Shown: positions 24,180 to 35,399 of the stretch, piece by piece | How positions within the stretch are numbered: position 1 is the stretch's first letter | Layout of the letters: each line of letters opens with the position of its first letter | Origin: Cyathus striatus | Lineage: Eukaryota > Basidiomycota > Agaricomycetes > Agaricales > Nidulariaceae | Reading direction: 5' to 3' | DNA: 64,000 nt | Assembly (NCBI GenBank): GCA_025738555.1 | Contig: JAOVFP010000014.1 | Location: 3,286,001-3,350,000 of the forward strand | Made by a program: the position numbers and the translations under genes | The notes under the pieces: model-generated | Told to the model about the DNA's origin: nothing | Database searches by the model: none | What the model saw: the letters and a program-made list of their open reading frames with translations, nothing else

Positions 24180-25161
24180 TTATGACACCAGCAGAAAGAA
24201 CAATAAAGTAGTCTGACAGAAGAATGACATTGTCTGATGTCTGTGTAGGTACCATGAGTATGAAGAGCTTCTCATAAAGTTTAGTGGGTGATTGAATTCC
24301 TTTTTCTTGATGGCTGAGAAAAGGTCTGTAAGAGAAACTTTAAATAAGTCCATCATCTTCGTAGTATAAAGTAACCTCAAAAGTTCTGAAAATGTAGTAG
24401 TACAGATTGGTGGAGAAGTTAGAGGTAGAATCATTAAATAGCATACAAATAGTAATGTACAGAGTAGGATATGTATCTCAAGGTCCATAGAAATGGAGAT
24501 CCTGATTTATAAGGGCAGATGAAAATAAGAGCAAGAGTGCTAAAAACTTGGGTGATGGTGAGTTGTTGACATTTCTGAAGTAGAATGATAACAGCCACAA
24601 CTTCAGATCACTGTTAGTTGACCTCTCCATTACTGATGAGCATCCAGGACCTCCCAAATACTCTTGAATATGATGAGTTTCAGAATGGTAAGTTGACTCA
24701 ATCGATAAACCTTGATTCTTGGATACATGAAACTGAAAGTATTTATCTGACCTAATGGTTTGGACTTGAGTTGCACACTTGATCCAGAATGTTTGGAATG
24801 CGAGGTGCCCGATGTATAATAGAACCCCACTTGCTACTAGAGGGTACTCACTACTGATATTCTACTTAGGGAATGGGTATCATGTAATGCAAAATAATCA
24901 CATTGCTTACCGCATACTGAAAGATCTGTGAATGTCAGGGTGCAATGGCCTAGCAGTTCCATGTGCCTACTCCTGGTCCAATCCCAGGAGACTGAGGGTT
25001 CAATTCCCCGCCCCTGCACCCAACCAGTTATACCTTAGACCCTGGTTGATTCTGCCACTACCTCTTACTCTTAGGCCTACAGGGCTCTCTTCGACTAACT
25101 GGACACAACTATTCAACCTTGTTGAAAACAGAATGTTCTGTGTTAAATCACAAGGTTCTAC

Positions 25162-25194
<33 letters not shown>

Positions 25195-25711
25195 AAGATC
25201 TGTGAATGACAAATTGTAAATGTCAAATTGATGCACATTAGTGAAGAATCCAGTCGATGGATTGTACATCCCAGAACCCTTGGCTACTAAAATATGTAAA
25301 TAATTAATAGGAAGCGATGGTAGCAGCATGTTACTTACATTGCACAGAGTTGTCATAGAACAAACCACAAGAAATAACAAAGTTGGGAGTGTTCTTGAAA
25401 TATACAGGTCTTTGAGCGATTTCATCAGCTAGCTCTGACATTTTCTGATGCCTTGAAATTACTTCATCTATGTTACATTTGATGATGTCAGATCTACCAC
25501 TGTATGGTTGCATACTATGAATTCAATTACTGTTTGTCTCTTTTGAATTTCCAGAGCTTCTGGACTCAGCACTCTCATTCTTGTACCTGGGCCCCAGAGA
25601 CTCATAGCTTCCTAAAGCACTTTCATTCCCATTTTGGGGCCTGTCTTTCAAAGAGGTCAGCTTGGCTACTGTGATAGCTCCTGTGATATCAAAACATGAC
25701 ATTACTTCCAT
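24180..25711 (-). pseudogene. Unrecognised broken gene, interrupted by a SINE
   Basis: Minus-strand coding-like exons can be followed from 25711: a Ser/Asn-rich stretch (G-S-Y-E-S-L-G-P-R-Y-K-N-E-S) with a stop near 25523, then H-Q-K-M-S-E-L-A-D-E-I-A and F-V-I-S-C-G-L-F-Y-D-N-S-V-Q-C-K (25513-25331), a GTAAGT donor at about 25334 and acceptor near 25284. The next exon reads G-M-Y-N-P-S-T-G-F-F-T-N-V-H-Q-F-D-I-Y-N and is then split by the SINE, resuming with V-C-G-K-Q-C-D-Y-F-A-L-H-D. Further frames run down to 24180. The family is unknown to me; paired cysteines could indicate an extracellular fold. Stops and the SINE make it inactive. Confidence 0.45.
24935..25192 (+). mobile_element. tRNA-derived SINE with poly(A) tail
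   Basis: A perfect 16-bp target duplication GAAAGATCTGTGAATG lies at 24919-24934 and 25193-25208. The head holds an A box (TGGCCTAGCAGTTCC), a B box (GGGTTCAATTC) about 60 bp later and an outer GGGTGCA/TGCACCC pair, as in a class II tRNA. A body of about 130 bp of unknown origin follows, then about 30 A. The intact duplication and long A-tail indicate a young insertion. It disrupts the minus-strand unknown gene here. Confidence 0.9.
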
Positions 25712-26612
25712 GCATGCTGCTTGCAGTGCAGTGACTTGAGTGTATTCACCATAGTCATGTGGGAGTCCATTAACTGGGTATTACAATGTTCAATCTACTC
25801 AATAATCATAGTAGTAAGAATATAGTCCACTCACTAAATATGGTTACAGTCCACACCAATGTATACACAAATGATTCTTCTACCTTGATGGCAGATGCAC
25901 CAAATTGCCTCACTGAAAAAATGTTGAGAAGCATATTCCAGTGATACAGTTAACATCAATATTGATTACTGATGTGGTGGAAGTACATGGGGTCTGGGTT
26001 CATGCCTATATGTTTCAATGTATGGGAAGGTTGTATAGGTATGTATAAGCCACTCTGCTGAGTGATAAGTAGAGCATGTACAAGTATCACTGGTCTAGTT
26101 TTATAGTAATCTGCCACATGATTGATCATATCATTGAGTCAGTGCCTCCAAGAATCACCTTGCTTGCAAGGTTTTCTCTCAGGGTCAAAATGGGATGCAC
26201 TTTTCAACTTTCATGTATGTGCGAAGTGTCGTTTTCTATCACTTGCTCCTCGCCAATCGCTTTCCACCTGTCCCCCTTTTCTCTCTCCCACCTTCAAAAT
26301 TAAAAACTACATGATGAAAAGGCGCCCTCGGCTTATTCCACTTGTAAGGTCTAAACATCCGCGTTTGTATGGGTGGTCAACACGGACATGACTCTGCCCC
26401 ATGCGTCGGGGCCGAACTTGGAGGGTCAGGTGTTGGCACACAACACTTGGGCTCTCCTTGAACTTGAGCTTTCTGAGGAACATACCCTACTTGCATGTAA
26501 CAAATGTGTGAATGTATGTCCAGTATCATCTCCAATGAGACAAAGCTTTAATTTAACTTGTAGAGCAGGTACCTGCCAGCTATGTAAAGAGTAGAAACAT
26601 ATAGTATAATTA
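25712..26612. other. CpG-poor, no gene recognised
   Basis: Frames at 26076-26303, 26122-26391 and 26373-26594 have no family resemblance. A short patch at about 26210-26420 is richer in CpG than its surroundings and may be a separate insertion whose ends I cannot define. Confidence 0.35.
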
Positions 26613-26844
26613 CTGTAGACTTTCAACCAACTGTTTGTGAGATTTTGGCATGATGGCCATGAACAGTTAGACCCTCTGTTCATGGCTTTTTGTAATGTGT
26701 GATGAAATTTTTATCTGTTTGTGAGAATTTTTGCGAGCAAAGTGAGCTGCTGAAAAATAGACCCTAACCTCTATTCAAATCAAATATACCACTGTTCAAA
26801 TTGCTCTGCGATGCATGACTGAACAGTTGGTTGAAAGTCTACAG
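26613..26844. mobile_element. MITE of 232 bp, TA target site
   Basis: A perfect 23-bp terminal inverted repeat starting CTGTAGACTTTCAACCAACT lies at 26613-26635 and, reversed, at 26822-26844, flanked by TA at 26611-26612 and 26845-26846. No coding capacity. The TA target fits the Tc1/mariner superfamily. Confidence 0.85.
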
Positions 26845-26846
26845 TA

Positions 26847-28714
26847 CTAACAAATGAAGAGTTTCCCAATGTAACATATACACATACATATGGGTACAGG
26901 TTTTGGTGGGTATGGGTCTGAGTAGTCTCTCAGATACCCATTGGTTGCCTGTGACATTGCCTAGCTGAAGTGAATGGTTCTTTCATTTCAATCTTGTTCA
27001 TTCTGATCTCATCCAAACATATAACTGCACTTAGGTCATTGCTGAAGTGCATTTAGCTTATTCTATATCTATCATATTTTTACTCCAAAATATTGTCATA
27101 TTGTATATTGATCTGATAACTGTGTACAGCATTCTCCTACTACTATCCTCACTATGTGCTAATCCCCCCTTCACCTGACTCTGCACCTCTATCTTCTCCA
27201 TCTTTCATTTCAGTTTGGCTCTGTACATATTTACCTACTGAAATTCTACCAATTATATAAACCTTATATTTATACTTTCCATTTCAATCATTCATTCTAC
27301 CTATAAGCTTTAAGATGATTTTTTGAAAGTCAGTTTAAATGAAATTATTCCACCATCATATCAAAGCTCATAGATAGTAGACTCCATAAATATCTTATCA
27401 GTATCACTTGCATTGGTTTAACATAATTAAATATTCAAACATATTTGACTATATTTGATAATATACCTTCCCTCCACTAATATTTATATTGACAATTTAA
27501 AATAATCTCACACTTGGTCAAAAGCTCAATGAGAAAGCAATACACTACCAATTACTACAATAGAAATAAAAAAAACCGAAAATTGAGTGTTTATGGAAGT
27601 ATTATTATGAACATAAATATTAAGGCATATTTTTGATGTTGAATTCCAGGGGGAGGGGGAAAAGGCATGGAAGTAAGTACTTAGTGCAGCAGTGTGGAAG
27701 TTCCAGCTTACCACTGATTAACACTGAGAGAGTGCAAGGAGCACTTTTTTAAATGCTGACTTATCTGGGTGCACACTCAATTGTAGGCTGTTGGGTTTGA
27801 TTACATAATCTACTTTCATCTACTTTATTTACATACTTATTTAGTTTAGTGTATTTCCCTTATACAAATCTCCCACACATTTTCTAATTATATATTGATA
27901 TTGATCACATATTACATTGTGTTAGCCATATAATGAAACCTTAAGGCCTTAATAGAGATAAGTCAAAGATAGGAATGAATAAGAAAAAATTATACTGATA
28001 AAATGATTTAAAGACATGAGTAGTGTTTCTTTTTAGGGAAGAAATGGTGAGTGATACATCATCATGAACAGGAGGTGGGGGGGGGGGTTGGAAGATAGAT
28101 AGAGGTTTGTATGATACAAAAAGTTTTTAAGTAATCAAATCCTTTGCACATGTCCAAGTAATATTTCCCATAATTTTTCTTCACTACAAATACATTTAAG
28201 TGTATGTTAAATCATGCCAGGCAGTGCAATATATTTAGTGAAGGTATAGTATTAGTGTCAATGAGTGACTGCAATGTTACTTTAATACATACATCAAATA
28301 AATCAGTAAATCTACTACCTTTATTGCCTTTATAATTGCCATAATAAATTATTACTATGTGCTCATGGTGTAGAATTCCCCCAGAATGGTCAAAATGACA
28401 CCTAGGGCACTGAATATTGTGCAGTGGAAACACATGATTCCCATGTCTGACTCAGGGGTAGACACCTAGGCTGCTGGTTAACATGCATTCAGCTCTGCAA
28501 ACCAGGTCATGTGCACATGGGAAGATCCAAGCAAGATTTAACAGGGGATTCATCACTGAGTGCAGAACACAAATGGATGGAGCTTTCTTTCCATCTTAAG
28601 CCCGTTGGAAGTGGGTGTCTGTGAGCTCCAACAAGCCTGGTAGTTTCTTGCATGAAGTCTTTGCACATTATCAGGTGCTTTCAGTCACACTCTCATACCC
28701 ACTCTCAGTAATAA
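26847..28714. other. AT-rich CpG-poor stretch, no gene recognised
   Basis: No frame shows family resemblance. A 12-base G run lies at about 28077-28088. The stretch 28440-28700 has more complex sequence but no recognised structure. Confidence 0.4.
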
Positions 28715-29032
28715 ATGCTGCCATATCATTCAGCATATTCTACATTGCATACTGACCATACCCCAACTGGTGGCTTCTTCAGCACAGCCAACATATTTCT
28801 ATTTGTTGTCCCACTCATACCTCCACCAGCATTCATGGAGCTGTATAAGAGTTTACCTTATTGGACTCATGTGGTGGGCAGATGGGCTGTTTTGGATTGG
28901 CATTTTTTGTATTGGGTTGTGTGGGCAGTTGTACTCCCAAGGATTGAGAGGTATAGGTTGCATATGGTTGAGGAGGTTGGTCAGGATGGGTTGAAGAGGC
29001 ATGTGTTTAAGCTGTTCCCTGGGACTAATTGA
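28715..29032 (+). pseudogene. Possible membrane-protein exon fragment
   Basis: A 105-codon frame that ends at TGA. Its C-terminal half reads like real protein: a Trp-rich hydrophobic segment (W-A-V-L-D-W-H-F-L-Y-W-V-V-W-A-V-V) followed by a basic amphipathic tail (R-I-E-R-Y-R-L-H). No family recognised and no start or partner exon found, so it is at best a remnant; chance is possible. Confidence 0.3.
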
Positions 29033-29819
29033 TATTTTTGTTTTGTTCTTGATTTCCATCTTTGTTTCTGTCTATTCTTTCATTCTTTATTTTATTCATT
29101 CATTTGCTCATTCATTTGATGGGTTTTGATTAAAAGTACTTTAATGATTAGAATTAGGGATTACACTCACATGCTTACTTATGACTGCACCACCATGCCT
29201 CATGATTTTTTTGTAGTTTATGTTTAGTTGTTAGTTAGTTAGTTAAATTAATGGATGTGGATTGGTTTATTTGGTATGATGCTGCAGATTTTATTTGTAA
29301 TAGTATAGTAATTTTGGATTTTGTGCTTTTTGAAACCTACATGGCTGATGATATTTTCATTGATATCATATCCTGGGAAAAAATCAACAACATTGACAAA
29401 GTAACACAGAGAACAAATGAATACTAGTGGTTCTCCCAACCTGTTATTTCAAGTCTCATAGCCATGGTTAAAATTTCAGAATGAGACTTTTCTTTTTCCT
29501 CTGATGGTGGTTTCACTGGTACCAGCAGATTCACAGCAAACTTTGCAGATCTATGTCTAACATTATCAGTGAGTATCAGATAGTACTTGACAATATTACA
29601 TGGCTTCTCAATCAGACCCCTGCTTCTGTGCATGCACATAGACAAGGCATCTTTGTTGGTCCCCCTTCCATACCTTGAATCAAAATAGGTCATCAACTAT
29701 TCAATGTAACAGCTATCATTTTTAGAAGTTCCTCCATCTTACCTAGTAATTTTTAAGTCTAAACCACAATGTCTTAACCCACATTATCTTTCAGGTATGT
29801 ATATTCATTGTACAATCAA
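29033..29819. other. CpG-poor, no gene recognised
   Basis: A minus-strand frame at 29424-29696 contains no recognised motif. Nothing else is supportable. Confidence 0.35.
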
Positions 29820-29955
29820 CACATTGTGGAGGGAGTAGTTGGTACACTGGTATAACCCAGTATGATACTTATAAATTGATTCACTCCACTTCTTTCATCT
29901 TTTATCTTTAATTATCTACTTCTACTTACTATAACCTACTATATCTTAAATTCTG
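29820..29955 (-). repeat. Repeat S, empty-site copy for the 50.2-kb MITE
   Basis: The reverse complement matches the flanks of the MITE at 50153-50711: CTGGGTTATACCAGTGTACC, then TA, then CTCCCTCCACA. The TA at 29836-29837 is the unoccupied target. Confidence 0.82.
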
Positions 29956-30760
29956 TTGTCTTACTTTGCCTCCCAAAAGTGTTGTGCAAGCGCACTTAGG
30001 TTTTATTGCTCATATCTTTCTTATTGCACTAACTCAGAGGTGTGGCACAGTTTGACCAAACATAGGGAAGCTGTTGCCAAACAGCACATGACTCACCTGT
30101 GCACTGTTGCATTTCACTTGTATCTCAATGCATCTTGGTTATTCCTCCTTCTTACTACACACTGCTTCCCTTGTTCCTTTCTACCTCTAGGCCTCAAGCT
30201 TTCATCTGCAAGGCATGTCAAGATGATAGTCACACTTTCCAGGCATTATGTGCCCTTTGGACACCTCAAGATGTTAGGGCTTAGGATTTCACACCCTCTC
30301 AAGAACCCTTTTCATCCTCAAGACCAGTGTTTTTGTCCACCAAGACACAGTGACTAGGTCTTTACCCTCAATGTGTGATGCTCTCAGTGGTGGATGGACA
30401 GGGAGTTAGGTCAAGGTGCTGGGATAACTATATTCTGTTCATTTTATTATTTTTTCCACTTGATCATTTTTTCTTTCTCTCTTTATACAAATTTGTCACC
30501 CTTGTTTTTCGGATGTGATATACATCTAGGTCTTTTATTTTGATCTCCAATGTCTGATACTCTGACTGCCAGTGTCTGATGACAGTGCGCCCCGCCACCA
30601 GCCATACATTGTCAAGTTTTGCAGCCTAGCCCACTGTGCCACTACTTTGGGGAGAGTAGTCACTGTCATCTCCAATGTTGTGTGCTCTGTGGTAATGTCA
30701 AAAGAGAGCTGCCATTGTTATTCATTGGTTCGAGGGGTATTGAACGTGGTGAGTTGACTT
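29956..30760 (+). pseudogene. Scattered Cys/His-rich coding remnants
   Basis: In changing frames I read F-I-C-K-A-C-Q-D-D-S-H-T-F near 30210 and H-C-H-L-Q-C-C-V-L-C-G-N near 30660. These resemble zinc-binding knuckles, but the spacing fits no family I can name and stops intervene. Possibly a decayed retroelement or host gene; low confidence. Confidence 0.25.
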
Positions 30761-31927
30761 ATTCACTTTCATTTAATCAAACACAGTCTCTATTCTCTTA
30801 TTATCTTTCTATTACTCTACCTTTACTATATTTCCCTTTTTGTTATCATTTGCTTCTAGCCTCTCAATTTCATATTTCTTTGCATACTTTATTCTTTTTC
30901 TGGGCTCTGGCAATGTGAGAGTATGTGTGGTGCTATCCATTGGTCAGGCAGCTACTGTATATACTTTGGGTTGTGTTACATGAAAATCTTACCTCCCTTT
31001 TTGAACTTTAACTCTGCATGTGCATATTGAGTCCATCAAGCTATGAAGTTGACAGGAAGTGTCAGTGTTCTATTCCATTCATCTAAGCTAAGTTCTCATT
31101 ATTCTGTTATCCTACTAACTACTTTACTCTAGAGTTTTGTAGTACTTTCTATCCAGTTCAGGTGTGATGCTTGCCACATGTCCTCGAGTTATCTCCTCCA
31201 CAACATCTTAATATTCTCATAGATTACTTTGATATATGCATGTGGCCTGTCTCCACTAAAGCAGCTTGTAATGCCATACCTATACTTTATGCCACACATA
31301 GTATCAATCATCCTGCAATTTACTACATCAACAAAAATAAAATTCATCCTGTCAATCAACAGTACTTGTTAATGCAACTGCAGAAATACACTTTGAGATT
31401 AATCATCATGAGATTCCCCATGTAACTCACAATGGTGTACCTTACCACCTCTACTGAGCCAATCTTGTAGCAATCTACACAATCACTTCTCCTCCTAATA
31501 TTGTTTCTCCTTCTACCACACCTAACCCTATCACCAAAAAATGAATACTAAATGATCACTCATAGAACAGGGGGATGTAAATTAAACTCACCAAGAACTA
31601 GAAATAAACCCTAACTTGCTCCATATAATTCATGTATTTTATGTATTATTTATTAAATAACAAATACATCCTATGCTTACTAACATTCTCCTTATTCAAC
31701 CAATTGCAAGCAAGGTTTTCATCAACATTGTCAATACTTCCTAGTGATATACCAGAAATGAAAACATAGTATCAAATCATCTACTAGAAATATATGGAGT
31801 AGCATGTATTTAAATGTCCCTAGGTTGCCAAAGTCCAATTCACCTTCAAGTAAAAGGCATAAAACCTATATCAAGCTAATATTCTTGCAAGAACACAGTA
31901 AGACTGTGACATCAAGTTCTTAAGGTT
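30761..31927. other. CpG-poor, no gene recognised
   Basis: AT-rich decayed sequence up to the hAT insertion. The frame at 31171-31425 is of unknown origin. Confidence 0.35.
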
Positions 31928-31935
31928 TCTGGAAT

Positions 31936-34121
31936 TAGTGTTGCCGCCGCTCAGCTCCACTCAGCTACCGCTCGCTCAGGGCAGCTTTTATTGCCTGTCA
32001 GCTCATGAGCTGAGCGGAGTCAATCCAGGCACGGCTCACTTTTCACAACTCAGCTCGCTGAGCCAGCTTAGCAGGCGCTCAGGCACCTCAGGTATGAATA
32101 GAAAGTATAGTAACATATTTTTGATATTATTCTAGCTTTTAAGTGCTGTCAACAAAAATCTACTTTGAGTTTCTCATCTAGAAGGGATTGGACAAACTCA
32201 GTTATGTCTTCAACTACATTACATTCATCTGCATTCTCCGTCTCTAGTGCTTGTGTCTATTCTTCTTTGCTAAGTCCTGCATGAAATTGATACTGTTATC
32301 CACAAATTATCTGAGCGAAAATAAAATTTAGCATGTTCATGCGCTCCGTAAGTATACAGTAGAGAAAGTTTCAATAGCTTGAAACAGTATTGCCAGATAT
32401 ATAGATACATGAAGGATATTTGATGAGATACTTCTGCATCATTCATTAACTTGTTCATACAGGTAATGACAGGCTGGTTGTACACCATTAGTCACTTGTA
32501 CAGTAACGATTTTCTCCTCTAAAATTGTGTTTGTTGTCATAAACATTACATGCTAGTATATACCTAAGTTTAACCTACAATTATATACAGTTTTTGTATT
32601 CTCAGGCTCGATAGTTATCTCACAATGTCAGGTTTTGTATGTTTTTCCGAATTTTGATGGTACTTAATAGCTCTATTGGGGTTACGTCAAGTCATGTGAC
32701 GAGAGGTGGCTTCGATCAATTACAAATTTGGAATGAAATATATATATTACTCGAGTTTGTAGTCCCCTGTTATTATCCGATTGGATCTCTCAGGTACATC
32801 AGCATTCTCACGGCTCAATTATCTGTCAAGACGAATCAGGCTGCCTGTCCAGCTGGGCGTTTATGTACCATTTCGTGAGCCAATTTGCGCGGTTAGGTAC
32901 CACTAGTATTACTAATCGAAGTACTTAAGTATGTACATAGTGTGCGTGCACAAATATACTTCTGGCTTGCTTCTAGTAATGCTCTTTCCCCGGGGGCCAG
33001 AACCATTTTGCAATATTCTGTCTCCATTTATTTAATGGTTCAACACACTATTCTTAAATATATTAAATTTATCATACACTTGTAGGTATTAGTTAATACA
33101 TTGCATCATTTTAGTAACACTACTGGCGTTATTTTATTCTTGCATTTATTATTTCTTCTTTGCAAATACTTCCCGGTGATTTTACATATAATTTAAGCTC
33201 ATATTTTATTGGGTTTCATTTAAATGGGAAGAAATACACCGTACTGCTGCTCTTTTAATGTATAACTTCAACCATTTTGAATTGATCTACATAAGATCAG
33301 TGTACAACTACTATATTACTTAAATTGAAGGCCACATACTGATTAAACATTGCATACCAACCAACATCAGACTACAAACATGGTACCAGCTGGTATGGTG
33401 AACCCAGTAAAAGCCCACTGCCAGTTCTTTCTGGCTACTGGTCTGTGTTTAATACTAAATAGAGATTTAATGTCGCATTTTATTGAATATATTTAATTTA
33501 CAGCAAGCTAGCCATTTACATATCTATAAATAAGTACTCTGGTATTTATTTCGGAATTAGTTTCCCTGTGTAAATAGTATACCTCCATTGACATTCACTT
33601 TCTGTAATAAGTACTTACAATGCATCCATGCGCGCGCGTAACCAAATAACGGGAGGCCAATGCCAAACACTTGGTTCAGCTGCGTGAATGAGCCAGCATG
33701 TTCGTGGGTTTCGCCGGCATCAAAAATTACCGCATTTGGCCCAGATCTATGGATCAAATAATAACAGGGGACACATCACCGATATTACTCCTTCAATTCA
33801 TGTTAGAAAACTATAAAACACGGGAATAAGTAAGTATACATTGTAAGCATTCTATATATCAATTATATAATGAATTAAAAACCTCAACAATATGTTATAG
33901 CAAAATCAAATTTCGACATTCAACCAGCCGGTCATAAATTGTATAGTGTCTTCCTACGAATGCCGAAGTGGCCGCTTAGCTAACTCAAAGCCGCCGCTTA
34001 CCACTCATAATATTGAGCTGAGCGACCAGAAGCGGAGAGCTGGTGCAACTGGCTCAGCTCACTGAGCTGACAGCTCCGCTTGGCAGCTTGATAGCTCAGA
34101 GCTGCGCTAGCAGCAACACTA
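31936..34121. mobile_element. Non-autonomous hAT element (2186 bp)
   Basis: A perfect 8-bp target duplication TCTGGAAT lies at 31928-31935 and 34122-34129. The ends start TAGTGTTGCCGCC and, reversed, TAGTGTTGCTGCT, typical of hAT termini. Both subterminal zones (about 31950-32090 and 33960-34110) are packed with GAGCTGAG/CTCAGCTC motifs, likely transposase sites. The interior has no transposase-like frame. It keeps CpGs while its flanks lack them, so it landed after they decayed. Confidence 0.88.
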
Positions 34122-34129
34122 TCTGGAAT

Positions 34130-34916
34130 TGATTGTTCCAATAGTCTTCAGGAGTACTTACATGCTGATCAGTTCCTTTATGTTCGGTGCCCAATGAAAT
34201 CAGACAGTTTTGGGCAGTGAGCACTACAGTAGCTGGCTGCTGCATTTGACACTACTAATCTATGGCTATAATAACTCTATGTTTAGATTTATTATTTTCA
34301 AACTTGTATATGCAGAAATCATAATTTAGTCAGATGTATGTGTTCAGTCTACTACCTTCTACATATTAAATGAGAGTATTGTTACAGAATACCAGTGCAG
34401 ACACTAAGATGAAGGTGTGCAAGTGCACTGCTGCAGTTATTCTTCCAGCAGGGTATGCAAAGAATTCTAAGATTATGGGTAGCAGAGTTAAGATGAAAAT
34501 TGATGGGTCTGTGATATATATATTCATCACTTGCTCCATTTACTAGTATGAGTCAGGTTATTCCCCTTGTACAAGACCCATAAGAAATGTCTCTGGCTAA
34601 CTGTTGAAAGAATAGGCAATTCCGACCAAGAAGACTCATAACAGGGCCCTGCTACCTTTCAGTTCTACATTCAAGCTAATGGCCCTGATGAGAATACCCC
34701 TCCAGCTGCAGTAAACATATGGGATATGCATCCCATTTGATTTTTATATATCCTAGTACTTAATATATGGAATATTCAGATGAAGTTGTTTCCAGCTTTC
34801 CATTCTCTCCATCTTCATCATTATCTCAGTAGCTGTCCACATGTTGTTCCATTTTGGTGGCCACCCCACTTAGTCCTTGAGGTGGTTGGACTACTTGGTT
34901 TCAGCCATCTGATGAC
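34130..34916. other. CpG-poor, no gene recognised
   Basis: Possibly upstream exons of the fragment that follows, but no frame is convincing. Confidence 0.3.
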
Positions 34917-35396
34917 TTGGTGATTGATCTAGTTCTGCTTCAAGCTCCCCCTAATGTTCTAGTAGCTTGTCCTGATGCTACACCTCCTACCACACCCTTC
35001 TATACTGTTCCACTTGCTAACTCTCCTGCTACATCAACACCTACTGGTTTTCATGGTACAAGGCCATCAACCTCTGTTCAAGTGGCATTTGAGAAGGCTA
35101 CACATACAGTTCCTCATAAGGCCACAGTTGGTGTAAGCATGCTTGAAATTGCAAAGTGGTCTTTTATTTGCATTATTTACTTGTTTGATGGAATACAGGA
35201 GCAATCTAGATTTTATGAAGTGCAAGGCCACTGAGGAACTTTCACTTGCAAAGTGTTCATTGCTTTTGAAGGAATTTGAGATGGGTGTGTGGATAAAAGA
35301 TGAGTATTTGATGAAAGTGTGTGAGAGTGATCAACCTCCTGCAAAGTGTGCTCACATTCAATGTGGTGCATCTCCTGACTGGTTGAACCTTTTGTA
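34917..35396 (+). pseudogene. Unrecognised two-exon gene fragment
   Basis: A Pro/Thr-rich frame (P-D-A-T-P-P-T-T-P) is followed by a frame ending at TAA 35396 that contains K-C-K-A-T-E-E-L-S-L-A-K-C-S and a C-A-H-I-Q-C tail. A splice near 35149-35198 (AAAGTG to ATACAG) could join them, with uncertain boundaries. The 2-kb TIR element begins three bases after the stop codon, so the original 3' end may be lost. No family recognised. Confidence 0.3.
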
Positions 35397-35399
35397 ATC

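Noticed and set aside
24935..25017. Functional tRNA gene at the SINE head
   Set aside because: A and B boxes are present, but the T-stem has mismatches and extra bases precede the 3' acceptor strand. The poly(A) tail and target duplication show it is a SINE.
26373..26683. Cys-containing frames on both strands near 26.4-26.7 kb
   Set aside because: Overlapping on opposite strands with no intron structure or motif, and one runs into the MITE; probably accidental.
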